64,000 nt of DNA from Bog-473 sp963755375 (GCA_963755375.1 CAVWKG010000016.1:1922001-1986000), one strand, 5' to 3'. Counted from the stretch's first letter, positions 31,642 to 40,709 are shown. Notes: generated by a model not told the origin, from the sequence alone. Numbers and translations: made by a program.

Positions 31642-31765
31642 CGCCCCCTATTCAACCGGATTTGAAGGGTGCGCAGCACCGCGGCCTGACCCGCGGCGGG
31701 GAGAGGTGCGAGGTGTGCGCTCCGGGGCGTCCGGGAGGGCCGGCACCCGGGGTGCCGGCCGCGCC

Positions 31766-32311
31766 TCAGGAGGCCAGGCGGGGGCGGATGTCGTCGGGAA
31801 TGTCGTTGCGCCGCGGGTTGCTCTGGTCCCGCTTGGAGAGGACGGGGTCGGTGATGCCCCAGTCGGCCCCGACGCCGGGGTCGTCCCAGGCCAGCCCGTG
31901 CTCGTCCGAGTCGTCGTAGTAGTTGTCGACGAGATACGTCAGCAGGATGTCGCTCAGGGCGGCGAACCCGTGGGCCACCCCGGGCGGGATGTAGACGCCC
32001 TGATCGACGTCGCCGTCGAGCTCGATGACCTCGGTCGCCCCGTCGGTTCTCGACCCGACGCGCAGGTCGTGCAGGACGACGCGAACCCGGCCGCGCAGGG
32101 CATACCAGTAGTCGGCCTGGTGCAAGTGGAAGTGCAGACCCACCAGCGCGCCCGCCTGCTTCTCCGAGCGGTTGCCCTGTACCATCTCAGGCCGGTCGGG
32201 GAACCAGCTGCGCCGATAGGTCTCGACGAAACGGCCCCGCTCGTCGCCGTGCACGTCGGGGCGGACCAACACGACGTCGTCGATCACGGTGGAAGGGATC
32301 AGGTCTGGCAT
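31766..32311 (-). CDS. rfbC: dTDP-4-dehydrorhamnose 3,5-epimerase-like protein
   Basis: A 181-aa cupin-fold RmlC-type enzyme, which forms dTDP-4-keto-L-rhamnose. RGRFVETYRRSWFP, VGLHFHLHQADYWY (catalytic His), DQGVYIPPGVAHGFAALSD and LAWDDPGVGADWGI are typical. No other rml gene is adjacent, so it could act on another nucleotide sugar. Starts GTG 32314 and ATG 32311 are side by side; ATG is chosen. It follows the flavin reductase gene by 28 bp. Confidence 0.85.
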   Translation of the reverse strand: MPDLIPSTVIDDVVLVRPDVHGDERGRFVETYRRSWFPDRPEMVQGNRSEKQAGALVGLHFHLHQADYWYALRGRVRVVLHDLRVGSRTDGATEVIELDGDVDQGVYIPPGVAHGFAALSDILLTYLVDNYYDDSDEHGLAWDDPGVGADWGITDPVLSKRDQSNPRRNDIPDDIRPRLAS

Positions 32312-32339
32312 CACGCGAACGGTAGCAGCAGGGCCTGCG

Positions 32340-32816
32340 TCACGAAGCGAAGCGGCCGTAGCCCGACCGGTAGAACAGCAAGGGGCTGCCCGCGCCGATG
32401 TCCATGGCCACCACGTGACCGGTGACCAGCTCGTGGTCGCCGCCGTCGAAGATGTCGCCGAGCCGGCACTCGACGACCGCCAGCGAACCGTCGATCACGG
32501 GTGCACCCGTGATGCCGTGCGACCAGCCGACACCCTCGAACTTGTCGCCGCCCGAGATGGCGAAGGCGCGGCAGAGCGCCTCTTGGTGCTCCCCGAGGAT
32601 GTTCACGCAGAATGCACCGGCCTTGGCGATGCGGGGCCAGCTCGTCGAGCTCCGGGCGGGAGCGAGGATCACCATCGGCGGGTCGAGGGAGAGGGCGGCG
32701 AACGACTGGCACGAGAAGCCGACGGGCACGCCCTCTTCTAGCGCGGTGACGATCGTGATCCCGGTGGCGAAGTGGCCGAGCACCTCGCGGAACCGGGCCT
32801 GGTCGAGGCCCGACAT
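32340..32816 (-). CDS. Flavin reductase family protein (FMN-binding split barrel)
   Basis: A 158-aa flavin reductase of the HpaC type. FREVLGHFATGITIVTA, VGFSCQSFAALSLDPPMVIL and GDHELVTGHVVAMD match the family. Such proteins supply reduced flavin to two-component monooxygenases; no monooxygenase is nearby. ATG 32816 lies 11 bp after the stop of the MBL gene, so the two are probably in one operon with rfbC. Confidence 0.88.
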   Translation of the reverse strand: MSGLDQARFREVLGHFATGITIVTALEEGVPVGFSCQSFAALSLDPPMVILAPARSSTSWPRIAKAGAFCVNILGEHQEALCRAFAISGGDKFEGVGWSHGITGAPVIDGSLAVVECRLGDIFDGGDHELVTGHVVAMDIGAGSPLLFYRSGYGRFAS

Positions 32817-32827
32817 GTGTCCAGGCC

Positions 32828-33682
32828 CTATGCCTTGCCGAGGTCGATCGCCTGGGATTCGTGGGCCGAGGAGACGTCCTCCACGAGCTTGGCCTCAGGC
32901 AGACGGCGGGCCTGGTTCAGAATGCGGTCGAGCTCGCGGTCGGTGTGCGAGGGGTCGTGATGCGAGAGCAGGAGCCGCTTCGCCCCGGCCTCGGCGGCCA
33001 CGTGCACGGCGTAGGCGGCGGTCGAGTGTCCCCAGTCGGCCTTGGCCGAGAACTCGTCGTCGGTGTACTGGCCGTCGTGGATCAGCAGGTCCACCCCTTG
33101 GCAGAGCTCGAGCACGGCTTCGGGTATGGCCCGCCGGTCGAGCGGGGCCTGGTGGTCGGACATGTAGGCGACGGACCGGCCCTCGGCCTCGACGCGGAAA
33201 CCGAGCGTCACGCCCGCATGCGGGATGGGACGGGCCATGACCTTGGCCGAGCCGATGGAGAAGTCCTCGGACCCGACGTCGATGGTGATGAGCTCACCGC
33301 GGAATTGCTCCATGTGGATCGGGAACACGGGGGGCTGCACGGCGGCGTGCAGCGCGTCCTTCAGTGTGCCCTTGGGCTGCGCCGGTCCGTACACGGTCAG
33401 GCGCGCGCCGGGGTCGTGCAACGGGCTGAAGAACGGGATGCCCAGGATATGGTCGAAGTGCAGGTGGGTGAGGAGCGCCGTGGCGTGCATCGGCGTCCCG
33501 AGCGCACGCACCTCACGTTGGAGGACGTCACCGAACGCGCGCAGGCCGGTGCCCAGGTCCACGATGAGCGGCTCGTCCCCCTCGACGTCGATCACGAGGC
33601 ACGAGGTGTTGCCCCCGTACCGCCGATACCGATCCCCCGAGCACGGGCACGACCCCCGCACGCCGTAGAACGTGACGTTCAC
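32828..33682 (-). CDS. MBL-fold metal-dependent hydrolase
   Basis: A 284-aa metallo-hydrolase. It starts VNVTFYGVRGSCPCSGDRY, a signature of a subgroup with a phosphodiesterase-like fold, and carries LLTHLHFDHILGIPF (HxHxDH), IPHAGVTLGF, SVAYMSDH and LLSHHDPSHTD. GTG 33682 is fixed by the N-terminal strand and gives standard length; longer in-frame starts would overlap the divergent gene. It is first in the MBL, flavin reductase, rfbC operon. The substrate is unknown. Confidence 0.88.
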   Translation of the reverse strand: MNVTFYGVRGSCPCSGDRYRRYGGNTSCLVIDVEGDEPLIVDLGTGLRAFGDVLQREVRALGTPMHATALLTHLHFDHILGIPFFSPLHDPGARLTVYGPAQPKGTLKDALHAAVQPPVFPIHMEQFRGELITIDVGSEDFSIGSAKVMARPIPHAGVTLGFRVEAEGRSVAYMSDHQAPLDRRAIPEAVLELCQGVDLLIHDGQYTDDEFSAKADWGHSTAAYAVHVAAEAGAKRLLLSHHDPSHTDRELDRILNQARRLPEAKLVEDVSSAHESQAIDLGKA

Positions 33683-33725
33683 CCACGCAACGTTACCTTG
33701 CGCCGGAGCAGTACGTTCTGCGCCT

Positions 33726-34598
33726 ATGAACCAACGGACCATCACTGCGAACGGGCTGGACTTTGCCTGTCTGACCGACGGGCCCGAAGACGGGCCGCTC
33801 GCCCTGTGCCTGCACGGGTTCCCCGATACGGCGCACACCTGGCGTTACCTGCTGCCCGAACTGGCGGCCGCCGGCTACCACGCGGTGGCGCCCTTCCTGC
33901 GCGGCTACGCCCCGACCTCCATTCCCGCCGACGGGCGCTACCAGGTGGGAGCGCTGGTGCAGGACGCCAACGCACTGCACGAGGCGCTCGGCGCCGGCGG
34001 GGATGCCGTCCTCGTCGGCCACGACTGGGGCGCCCTGGCCACCTACGGCGCCGTGGCCCACCAACCGGATCGCTGGCGCCGGGCCGTGACGGCGGCCGTG
34101 CCCCCGACGGCATCCATCGGCATGTCGCTCTTCACCTACGCCCAGCTGCAGAAGAGCTGGTACATGTTCTTCTTCTTGTCCCCACTGGCCGAGGTGGCGC
34201 TCCCGCTCGAGGCGTTCTCCTTCATCGACCACCTCTGGCGCGACTGGTCACCCGGTTACGACGGCAGCTGGGACGTCGCCCGCGTCAAGGAGTCCATCGG
34301 TGACCCCGAGCACATCGTGGCCGCCATCGGGTACTACCGCGCGCTCTACGACCCCTCGCTGCAGGCACCCGAGCTGGCCGACGAGCAGTCGGCCGCCTTG
34401 CTCCCGACACCGAAGCCGACCCTCTACCTCCACGGCCGCGACGACAACTGCATGTTGCTGTCGTCCATGGGGTCCCCGCTCGACTTCATGGCCGAGGGCT
34501 CGGCCGTGGAGATCGTCGACGACGCCGGCCACTTCCTGCACGTGGAGCGACCGGCGGCCGTCAATCCGAGCATCATCGGCTTCCTGGCCGCGCCCTGA
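33726..34598 (+). CDS. Alpha/beta-hydrolase, epoxide-hydrolase/haloalkane-dehalogenase-like
   Basis: A 290-aa hydrolase. LCLHGFPDTAHTWRYLL is the oxyanion HGFP motif, VLVGHDWGALATYGAV carries nucleophile Asp in GHDWG, LYLHGRDDNCM holds the acid and IVDDAGHFLHVERP the His. The Asp nucleophile places it with epoxide hydrolases and dehalogenases. ATG 33726 is the first start after the divergent MBL gene. Its end overlaps the convergent mutY end by 26 bp. Confidence 0.9.
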   Translation: MNQRTITANGLDFACLTDGPEDGPLALCLHGFPDTAHTWRYLLPELAAAGYHAVAPFLRGYAPTSIPADGRYQVGALVQDANALHEALGAGGDAVLVGHDWGALATYGAVAHQPDRWRRAVTAAVPPTASIGMSLFTYAQLQKSWYMFFFLSPLAEVALPLEAFSFIDHLWRDWSPGYDGSWDVARVKESIGDPEHIVAAIGYYRALYDPSLQAPELADEQSAALLPTPKPTLYLHGRDDNCMLLSSMGSPLDFMAEGSAVEIVDDAGHFLHVERPAAVNPSIIGFLAAP

Positions 34599-35523
34599 CG
34601 GTGCCCGACGAGGGGGTGGCCACCTCGTCGGCCTGACGCTCGCGCAGCCGGAGGACGGGATCCCGCCGGCCGGACCACCCGGCGAACCCCTCGGCCGCCA
34701 GTGCGGCCGCTACCCGCTCAGCCCGCGCCGGGTCCTCGGGCCAGCCGCAGGCGCCAGCGAGGCTGCTCCGCCGCACGCCGCCGCGACGCAGCGCGTCGAG
34801 CAGGCGCCCCCGACCCTGGCGGTCCGATCCCGCGAAGGTGCTCTGCGGTCGCGCCGTCGGGCTCAACCGCCACGGGTCAGCACTCTCGGATCCCCCGCGC
34901 CGCCAGGCGCATTGGCGGCGCAGCGGGCAGCGCGTGCAGGCGGGGCGCGCCGCCGTGCACACTGTGGCGCCGAGGTCGAACATCGCCTGGTTGAACTCCC
35001 ACGAGTGGCCAACGGGCACGAGCTGGTCCCCGAGCACCATCGCCTCGCGCAGGGTGAGGGGGGTGCCCGCCACGCCGCGGGCCAGGACGCGCACACCGTT
35101 GGTGTCGACGGCGGCCACGTCGTCCCCGAAGGCGAACGTGCGCACCGCCCGCGCCGTGTACGGCCCAACGCCGGGCAGCGCGCGCAGAGCCGCATCCTCG
35201 TGCGGCACGACGCCGCCGTGGTCGGCCACCACAGCCACCGCGGCCCGGTGCAGGTTCAGCGCCCGCCGGTTGTAGCCCAGCCCCGACCACAGCCGGACCA
35301 CTGCTGCCGGCCCCGCCGTGGCGCAGGCCGCCGGGGTCGGGAAGGCCGCGAGGAAACGCTCGTAGTAGGGCACGACGCGCTCGACCTGGGTCTGCTGGAG
35401 CATGACCTCGGAAACCAGGATGCGCCATGGATCGCGCGTGCGACGCCAGGGCAGGTCGCGGCGGTGCTCCTCGCCCCACGCCAGCAGGCGGCGCCGGAAG
35501 CGCCGGACCCGATCGGCCTGGAT
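34573..35523 (-). CDS. mutY: A/G-specific adenine glycosylase MutY, start codon not canonical
   Basis: MutY removes adenine opposite 8-oxoguanine. The helix-hairpin-helix is LPGVGPYTARAVRTF with Asp in AAVDTNGVR, and the Fe-S ligands are C-x6-C-x2-C-x5-C (TVCTAARPACTRCPLRRQC). The catalytic Glu lies in VSEVMLQQTQ and LAWGEEHRRDLPWRR precedes it. Only the Met of VML (35403) is an ATG; the Glu and another 26 or more conserved residues lie upstream in the same open frame. That frame has no ATG, GTG or TTG back to a stop inside the hydratase gene. ATC 35523 is a tentative start; an upstream indel is the alternative. The C-terminal NUDIX-like domain is absent, as in short MutYs. Confidence 0.8.
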   Translation of the reverse strand: MQADRVRRFRRRLLAWGEEHRRDLPWRRTRDPWRILVSEVMLQQTQVERVVPYYERFLAAFPTPAACATAGPAAVVRLWSGLGYNRRALNLHRAAVAVVADHGGVVPHEDAALRALPGVGPYTARAVRTFAFGDDVAAVDTNGVRVLARGVAGTPLTLREAMVLGDQLVPVGHSWEFNQAMFDLGATVCTAARPACTRCPLRRQCAWRRGGSESADPWRLSPTARPQSTFAGSDRQGRGRLLDALRRGGVRRSSLAGACGWPEDPARAERVAAALAAEGFAGWSGRRDPVLRLRERQADEVATPSSGTVRARPGSR

Positions 35524-35533
35524 CGGCTGGGGC

Positions 35534-36046
35534 TCAGTCCCAGACGTCGTCGCCGTAGGGAAACTGCCGCGCCGGCGCGGACGCCGTCTTCCACACCATC
35601 AGCTTGCGCCGGAAGTAGCAGACCTCTTCGCCGCGCTGGTTGAAGGCCTTGGTCTCGACGGTCACGATGCCCCGATCGTCCTTGGACTTCGACGGCGTGG
35701 CCTCGAGGACCCGCGTCTCGGCGTAGATCGTGTCGCCGTGGAACGTGGGAGAGCGGTGCAGCAGCGACTCGACCTCCAGGTTGGCGATACACGAACCGCT
35801 CACGTCGGGCACGCTCATGCCCAGTGCGAGGGAGTAGACGAGATTGCCCACCACGACGTTCTTGCCCTGCACGGTCTCGTTTTCCGCGAACCATGCGTTG
35901 GTGTGCAGAGGGTGGTGGTTCATGGTCATCATGCAGAACAGGTGGTCGTCGTACTCGGTGATGGTCTTGCCCGGCCAATGACGGTAGATGTCGCCGGGGA
36001 CGAAGTCCTCGAGGTAGCGGCCGAAGGGCCGGTCGTAGACGGTCAC
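35534..36046 (-). CDS. MaoC-family mesaconyl-CoA hydratase
   Basis: A 170-aa single hot-dog MaoC dehydratase. HWPGKTITEYDDHLFCMMTM, NHHPLHTNAWFAE, GKNVVVGNLVYSLALGMSV and SPTFHGDTIYAETRVL closely resemble the short actinobacterial mesaconyl-CoA hydratase of the ethylmalonyl-CoA pathway (Streptomyces MeaC type). It hydrates mesaconyl-C1-CoA to beta-methylmalyl-CoA. The methylsuccinyl-CoA dehydrogenase and a CitE-type lyase follow within 4 kb. GTG 36046 overlaps the upstream stop by 4 bp (GTGA). Confidence 0.85.
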   Translation of the reverse strand: MTVYDRPFGRYLEDFVPGDIYRHWPGKTITEYDDHLFCMMTMNHHPLHTNAWFAENETVQGKNVVVGNLVYSLALGMSVPDVSGSCIANLEVESLLHRSPTFHGDTIYAETRVLEATPSKSKDDRGIVTVETKAFNQRGEEVCYFRRKLMVWKTASAPARQFPYGDDVWD

Positions 36047-36480
36047 TCGTCCACGGACTGCGGGCGGGGCCGCGTGGTGAAGCCGAGCGACGCCCCGGGC
36101 AGCGACTCACCGTCGATGGTCAGACGCCACGCAAAGCGGGTCCCCGGTGCCAGCGGGAGCGGTCCCAGGTTGACGGCGAGCGCCACGTCAATCGGTGAGC
36201 CTTCCGGGATCCCCTGTGGCTGGCTCACCGTGAACTCCCCGCGCACCTCGACCGGCTGGGTCCCTTCCGCCGTCTCCATCATCACGGGCTGGCCGTCGGC
36301 GTCCTCCAGGAAGAGCTCCCAGTGGTGCGAGGCCTCGGCCTCGTGCCAATCCACGTCGATCTTCAGCGCGACGGCGGAGGGCACAGGGTCGGGGCCGGTC
36401 ATGCTCCAGCCGCCGCCCAGAATGAAGAGCTTGCCGTCGGACACCTGGGCCGCGTCACACAGCAGCATGGTTACTTTCAC
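36043..36480 (-). CDS. Small conserved protein, DUF6941-like
   Basis: A 145-aa protein opening MKVTMLLCDAAQVSDGKLFI followed by LGGGWS, the signature of a group of small actinobacterial beta-sandwich proteins of unknown function. Later beta strands (HHWELFLEDADGQPV, GSPIDVALAVNLGPLPL) fit that fold. It is coupled by a 4-bp overlap to mesaconyl-CoA hydratase, so it may share its regulation. It diverges from the broken methyltransferase gene. Confidence 0.7.
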   Translation of the reverse strand: MKVTMLLCDAAQVSDGKLFILGGGWSMTGPDPVPSAVALKIDVDWHEAEASHHWELFLEDADGQPVMMETAEGTQPVEVRGEFTVSQPQGIPEGSPIDVALAVNLGPLPLAPGTRFAWRLTIDGESLPGASLGFTTRPRPQSVDE

Positions 36481-36570
36481 GAAGAGGGAGGTTACCGGTC
36501 GCCGACCAGGTCACAAGGAAGGCTCGAGGGAGGCGGGGTCGGGCTCGCCGGCCCCGTAGAGTGCGAAGCC

Positions 36571-37243
36571 ATGGTGGAGCAGGCGAGCCCGGACGCCGTC
36601 GGCGAACTGAAGGGTCTGCGGGACGACGTCTACCGTCGGCCCCTGGCCACCGCGCTGTCGCGGTTGGGCCTCGGATCCGGTTGGCGCTGCGTGGACGTGG
36701 GCGCCGGCGGCGGCGACGTCTCGGTGGCGCTGGCCGAGATGGTCGGGCGGGACGGGAGGGTCTACGCCGTCGACAGCGATCCCGCGGCGCGCGACGAAGT
36801 GGCGCGCGCGGCCGCCGCGCGACGCGCAGGTGATCGCACTGACCCAGGCCGGCGAAGACCTGTCCCTGCCCGAGGAGGTCGACCTCGCCTTCTGCCGCTT
36901 CCTCCTGCTCCACGTGATCGAGCCGGAGACGGTCGTGCACATGATGGCGGTGGCGGTCCGGCCCGGCGGCTGGGTCGTGGCGCAGGAGCCCATCACGTCG
37001 GCGGGCCGGATCGCCGGGTCGGCTCTGTCCATGCCCGACGCGCTCCACCCCGATGTCGGCGCGCTCCTGCCCGCCCTCGTGCGCGACGCGGGACTCCAGG
37101 TCGTCGACGCCTGGGCCGAGGCCCCCGCCGGCGTCGGGCCCGGTCCCATCACGCGCTACCTGGAGTCGCTCACCGGCGTTGATCCCGAAGACGACCCGGT
37201 CGTCCTTCCCCCGCTGGTGACGGTCATCGGCCGCCGGGCCTGA
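36571..37243 (+). pseudogene. Class I SAM methyltransferase, frameshifted
   Basis: The first frame from ATG 36571 encodes ELKGLRDDVYRRPLA, then the SAM motif GWRCVDVGAGGGDVSVALAE and GRVYAVDSDPAARDEVARAA. The sequence then loses sense. The continuation is in the next frame (AQVIALTQAGEDLSLPEEVD, DLAFCRFLLLHVIEPE, RPGGWVVAQEPITSAGR) up to 37243. The switch lies near 36811-36828 in a GC-only run and requires skipping one base. Joined, the protein has about 223 aa and all core motifs. It could be a genuine frameshift or a sequence error. The substrate is unknown. Confidence 0.75.
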
Positions 37244-37299
37244 AGCACCCGCGCCCCCGAACCAGGGGTCACTTTGGGGAGCCATTAGGGTCGCTCCCC

Positions 37300-38907
37300 G
37301 TGACGACGCCCACCGCACCGGACCTCGCCGGCGCCGCTGACGCGGCTGATCTGGCCCAACGCGTGGTGGACCAGGCCTGTGCCTCGGTCCGCGCCGGCGG
37401 CGGCATCGATGCCAACCAGGTGGTCGCCTACGACGTGGCCCACGCGGCCGCCGCCGTGGCGACGGCGCGGGCGACACTCGAGTACGGCGCGCGCGGAGAA
37501 GTCGAGGCTCGGATCGCTGCGGCGTTTGTGGCCGACGTCGTGGCCGACCTCATCGGCCGGGTGGCCGGTCGGGAAGCGCTCTGGGGCGTCGAGGCCGGTT
37601 GGGACGCGGCGGCGGCGGCCTTCCTGAAGGACCAGCGCGATCCCGCCGTGCTGGCCGGCCTGGCCACCACCGAGGGGCCCCGCCACCTGGGCGACGACTT
37701 CGAGCTGGTGCGCGAGACGTTCCACCGCTTCGCCGAGGACAAAGTCCGCCCCCACGCCGAGCACGTGCACCGCGAAAACCTGGACATCCCCGAGGAGGTC
37801 ATCGCAGGCCTGGCCGAGCTCGGCGGCTTCGGGCTGTCGGTCCCCGAGGAGTACGACGGCTACGCCTCGGGCGGGGAGAGCGACTACATGGGCATGATCG
37901 TCGCCACCGAGGAGCTGAGCTGGGGTTCCCTGGGCGTCGGCGGCTCGCTCATCACGCGGCCCGAGATCCTGACCCGGGCCCTCGTCTACGGCGGGACCGA
38001 GGAGCAGAAGAAGCGGTGGCTGCCCAAGCTGGCCTCCGCCGAGATCCTCGCCGCGGTGGCCGTGACAGAGCCCGATTTCGGGTCCGACGTGGCCGGCATC
38101 GTGACGGCCGCCGCACCGGTGGCCGGCGGATGGGTGATCAACGGCGTCAAGACCTGGTGCACGTTCGCCGCCCGGGCGGACGTCCTCATGCTGTTGGCGC
38201 GCACGGATCCCGACCGCTCCTTGGCCCACCGCGGCATCTCCATGTTCGTGGTCGAGAAGCCGCGCGGAGACGGCCGCGGCTTCGTGTTCACGCAGGAGGA
38301 CCGGCCCGAGCGACCCGCCGATCTGGCGGCGGGGCGGCTCGAGGGACGACCGATCGACACGCTCGGCTACCGAGGCATGCACTCCTACGAGCTGGCGTTC
38401 GAGAACTGGTTCGTGCCCGAGGCCAACCTGGTCGGAGAGGCCGGGGGCCTGGGCAGGGGCTTCTACCTCCAGATGCAGGGCTTCGAGAACGGCCGGCTGC
38501 AGACGGCGGCGCGTGCGCTCGGCGTCATGCAGGCCGCCTATGAGGCGGCCGTCTCCTACGCCGCCGAACGGAAGGTCTTCGGGTCACCGATTGGTGACTA
38601 CCAGCTGACGCAGGCCAAGCTCGGCCGCATGGCGGTCATCATTCAAGCCACCCGGCAGAGCTCGTACCACGTGGCGCGGCTCATGGCGCGCGGCGAGGGG
38701 ACCCTGGAGGCGTCCATGGTCAAGGCCTACGTGTGCCGGGCCGCCGAATGGGTGACCCGCGAGGCCATGCAGATTCACGGTGGCATGGGCTACGCGGAGG
38801 AGTTCCCGGTGAGCCGCTACTTCGTCGATGCGCGCGTGCTCTCCATCTTCGAAGGCGCCGACGAGACCTTGGCGCTCAAGGTGATCGCACGCCGCCTGGT
38901 CGGCTGA
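37300..38907 (+). CDS. mcd: (2S)-methylsuccinyl-CoA dehydrogenase
   Basis: A 535-aa acyl-CoA dehydrogenase with an extra N-terminal helical region of about 120 residues, as in Mcd of the ethylmalonyl-CoA pathway. The core shows AVTEPDFGSDVAGI, GYRGMHSYELAFENWFVPE, GRGFYLQMQGFENGRLQTAA and MQIHGGMGYAEEFPVSRYFV, all closely Mcd-like. It oxidises methylsuccinyl-CoA to mesaconyl-CoA, the substrate of the hydratase at 35534-36046. The start at 37300 gives the standard Mcd length. It is convergent with the CitE-type lyase (12 bp apart). Confidence 0.88.
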   Translation: MTTPTAPDLAGAADAADLAQRVVDQACASVRAGGGIDANQVVAYDVAHAAAAVATARATLEYGARGEVEARIAAAFVADVVADLIGRVAGREALWGVEAGWDAAAAAFLKDQRDPAVLAGLATTEGPRHLGDDFELVRETFHRFAEDKVRPHAEHVHRENLDIPEEVIAGLAELGGFGLSVPEEYDGYASGGESDYMGMIVATEELSWGSLGVGGSLITRPEILTRALVYGGTEEQKKRWLPKLASAEILAAVAVTEPDFGSDVAGIVTAAAPVAGGWVINGVKTWCTFAARADVLMLLARTDPDRSLAHRGISMFVVEKPRGDGRGFVFTQEDRPERPADLAAGRLEGRPIDTLGYRGMHSYELAFENWFVPEANLVGEAGGLGRGFYLQMQGFENGRLQTAARALGVMQAAYEAAVSYAAERKVFGSPIGDYQLTQAKLGRMAVIIQATRQSSYHVARLMARGEGTLEASMVKAYVCRAAEWVTREAMQIHGGMGYAEEFPVSRYFVDARVLSIFEGADETLALKVIARRLVG

Positions 38908-38919
38908 ACCGGACGGCTC

Positions 38920-39858
38920 TCATCCGGCGCTGCGCGTCAGACCGGCCCGCTCTCCCCTGCTGACGAACTTGACCGCCATTTTCCTGCTGGCCTCGTCGAT
39001 CATCTCGTCACCGAACATGACGGCTCCCTTGCGGTCCTCGTCGGTCGCCTTGCGGTAGGCCTCCAGAAGGTCGAAGGCGTGGTCGAACTGCTCCTGCGTG
39101 GGCGAGAAGACCTCGTTGAGCGTCGTCGCCTGGTCCGGCGTGAGGGCCCATTTGCCGTCGTAGCCGAGCATGCGGGCGCGCATGGAGTACTCCCGCAGCG
39201 CGTCGAGCTCACGCACCTTGAGGAACGGGCCGTCGATCACCTGCAGTCCGTTGGCCCGCCCCGCCATGAGGATGCGACTGAAGACATAGTTGAAGTGGTC
39301 GCCGGGATACTCGGGGATCGGTACACCGCCGGTGAGCACCGGCATCTCGATGCTCGCCGCGAAGTCCGCCGGACCGAAGATGATCGTCTCGAGACGCGGG
39401 GAGGCCGCGCAGATCTCGTCGACGTTGATGAGCCCCCGCGCGGTTTCGATCTGCGCCTCGATGCCGATGTGGCCGAGCGGCAGCCCCGACGTCTTCTCGA
39501 CCTGGGTCAGGAGGAGGTCGAGGGCCACGACGTCGGAGGCGTACTGCACCTTGGGCAACATGACCTCGTCCAGGCGCTCGCCGGCGTCGCCCACGACCTC
39601 GATCACGTCGCCGTAGGTCCACTCGGTGTCCCACACGTTGACCCGCACGCAGAGCACCCGCTCGTCCCAGGGGAGGTTCTTGATGGCATCGACCACCTTG
39701 GGCCGGGCGCTCTCCTTTTCGAGCGGAGCCACGGCGTCCTCGAGGTCGAGGAAGGTCATGTCGGCCGGGACGGTTGGGGCCTTGGCCAGGAACTTCTCGT
39801 TCGAACCGGGGGTCGAGAGGCAGGAGCGCCTGGGCAGGTCACGTGAGCGTGCGGACAT
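38920..39858 (-). CDS. HpcH/HpaI (CitE-like) CoA lyase, likely beta-methylmalyl-CoA lyase
   Basis: A 312-aa TIM-barrel lyase. RRSCLSTPGSNEKFLAKA, MTFLDLEDAVAPLEKESAR (acidic metal site), VRVNVWDTEW, IEAQIETARGLINVDEI and ETIIFGPADFAASI match the malyl-CoA/beta-methylmalyl-CoA lyase group. With mcd and the hydratase next to it, cleavage of beta-methylmalyl-CoA to propionyl-CoA and glyoxylate is the best prediction. ATG 39858 is preferred since the upstream 37 residues of the open frame are unrelated. It lies on the opposite strand from mcd. Confidence 0.82.
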   Translation of the reverse strand: MSARSRDLPRRSCLSTPGSNEKFLAKAPTVPADMTFLDLEDAVAPLEKESARPKVVDAIKNLPWDERVLCVRVNVWDTEWTYGDVIEVVGDAGERLDEVMLPKVQYASDVVALDLLLTQVEKTSGLPLGHIGIEAQIETARGLINVDEICAASPRLETIIFGPADFAASIEMPVLTGGVPIPEYPGDHFNYVFSRILMAGRANGLQVIDGPFLKVRELDALREYSMRARMLGYDGKWALTPDQATTLNEVFSPTQEQFDHAFDLLEAYRKATDEDRKGAVMFGDEMIDEASRKMAVKFVSRGERAGLTRSAG

Positions 39859-40022
39859 GAACCGATGGTAACAAACCGGATCCGGTGGCCTACCCGGGAC
39901 GGCCCCGCACGCTGTCGACCCAAACGCCGGCAGGCGACCGGTGCCGCCGCGTCGCGCTGGCGAGCGCACTCGGAGCGAGCAGTCGCCGCGCTGCTCTGTC
40001 GTGGCGCGTGCGAGAAGCGGAA

Positions 40023-40709
40023 TCAGGAAAGGTGCGCGGTGAAGAACTCCAAGGTTCGCTGCCAGAGCGCGCTGGACGCCTCGGCGTCGTACACCTCGGG
40101 CCGCGTGTCGTTGAAGAACGCATGGTCGGTGCCGGGGTAGATGACGATCTCGACCGACTTCCCCATGGCGCGCAGCTGTTCCGCCAACGCGTCGGCGGCT
40201 TCAGGCGTGAAGAAGCTGTCCTTCTCGGCGTAGTGACCCAACACCGCCGCCGACATGGCGGCGTAGTCCGGCTGCGCGTCCGGCCACGGGATGATGCCGT
40301 AACACGGGACGACGGCCGCCACCGCGTCCGGGCGTTGCGTGGCCAACACGAGGGCCAACCCGCCTCCCATGCAGAACCCGATGACCCCGACCGTGTCACC
40401 GGAGCCGCGTCGCAGCACCTCGTCGACCGCGCCGCTCATGTCACGGGCGGCCTGCTCCATCTGCATCGCCATCATCGCCTTGCCGGCCTCGTCGGGCTCA
40501 CCAGGTTGCACCTTCTTGCCGTGATAGAGGTCAGGAGCGAGCGCGACGAAGCCTGCCCCCGCGAAGCGGTCGCACACGTCCTCGATGTGATCGACGAGTC
40601 CCCACCACTCCTGAATCACGATCACTCCGGGACCACTCCCGCTCGCCGGAGTGGCCAGATAGCCTCCGGCCGTCGATCCGTTGCTCGCGAATTCGATCAT
40701 CTCTCCCAT
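40023..40709 (-). CDS. Dienelactone hydrolase family protein
   Basis: A 228-aa alpha/beta-hydrolase. VIVIQEWWGLVDHIEDVCD is the Glu-containing DLH segment, VGVIGFCMGGGLALVLA carries the nucleophile Cys in G-F-C-M-G-G, and Asp and His appear in AEKDSFF and PGTDHAFFND. The Cys-Asp-His triad is that of true dienelactone hydrolases. ATG 40709 is chosen; ATG 40700 is possible. It diverges from the NlpC/P60 gene. Confidence 0.9.
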   Translation of the reverse strand: MGEMIEFASNGSTAGGYLATPASGSGPGVIVIQEWWGLVDHIEDVCDRFAGAGFVALAPDLYHGKKVQPGEPDEAGKAMMAMQMEQAARDMSGAVDEVLRRGSGDTVGVIGFCMGGGLALVLATQRPDAVAAVVPCYGIIPWPDAQPDYAAMSAAVLGHYAEKDSFFTPEAADALAEQLRAMGKSVEIVIYPGTDHAFFNDTRPEVYDAEASSALWQRTLEFFTAHLS

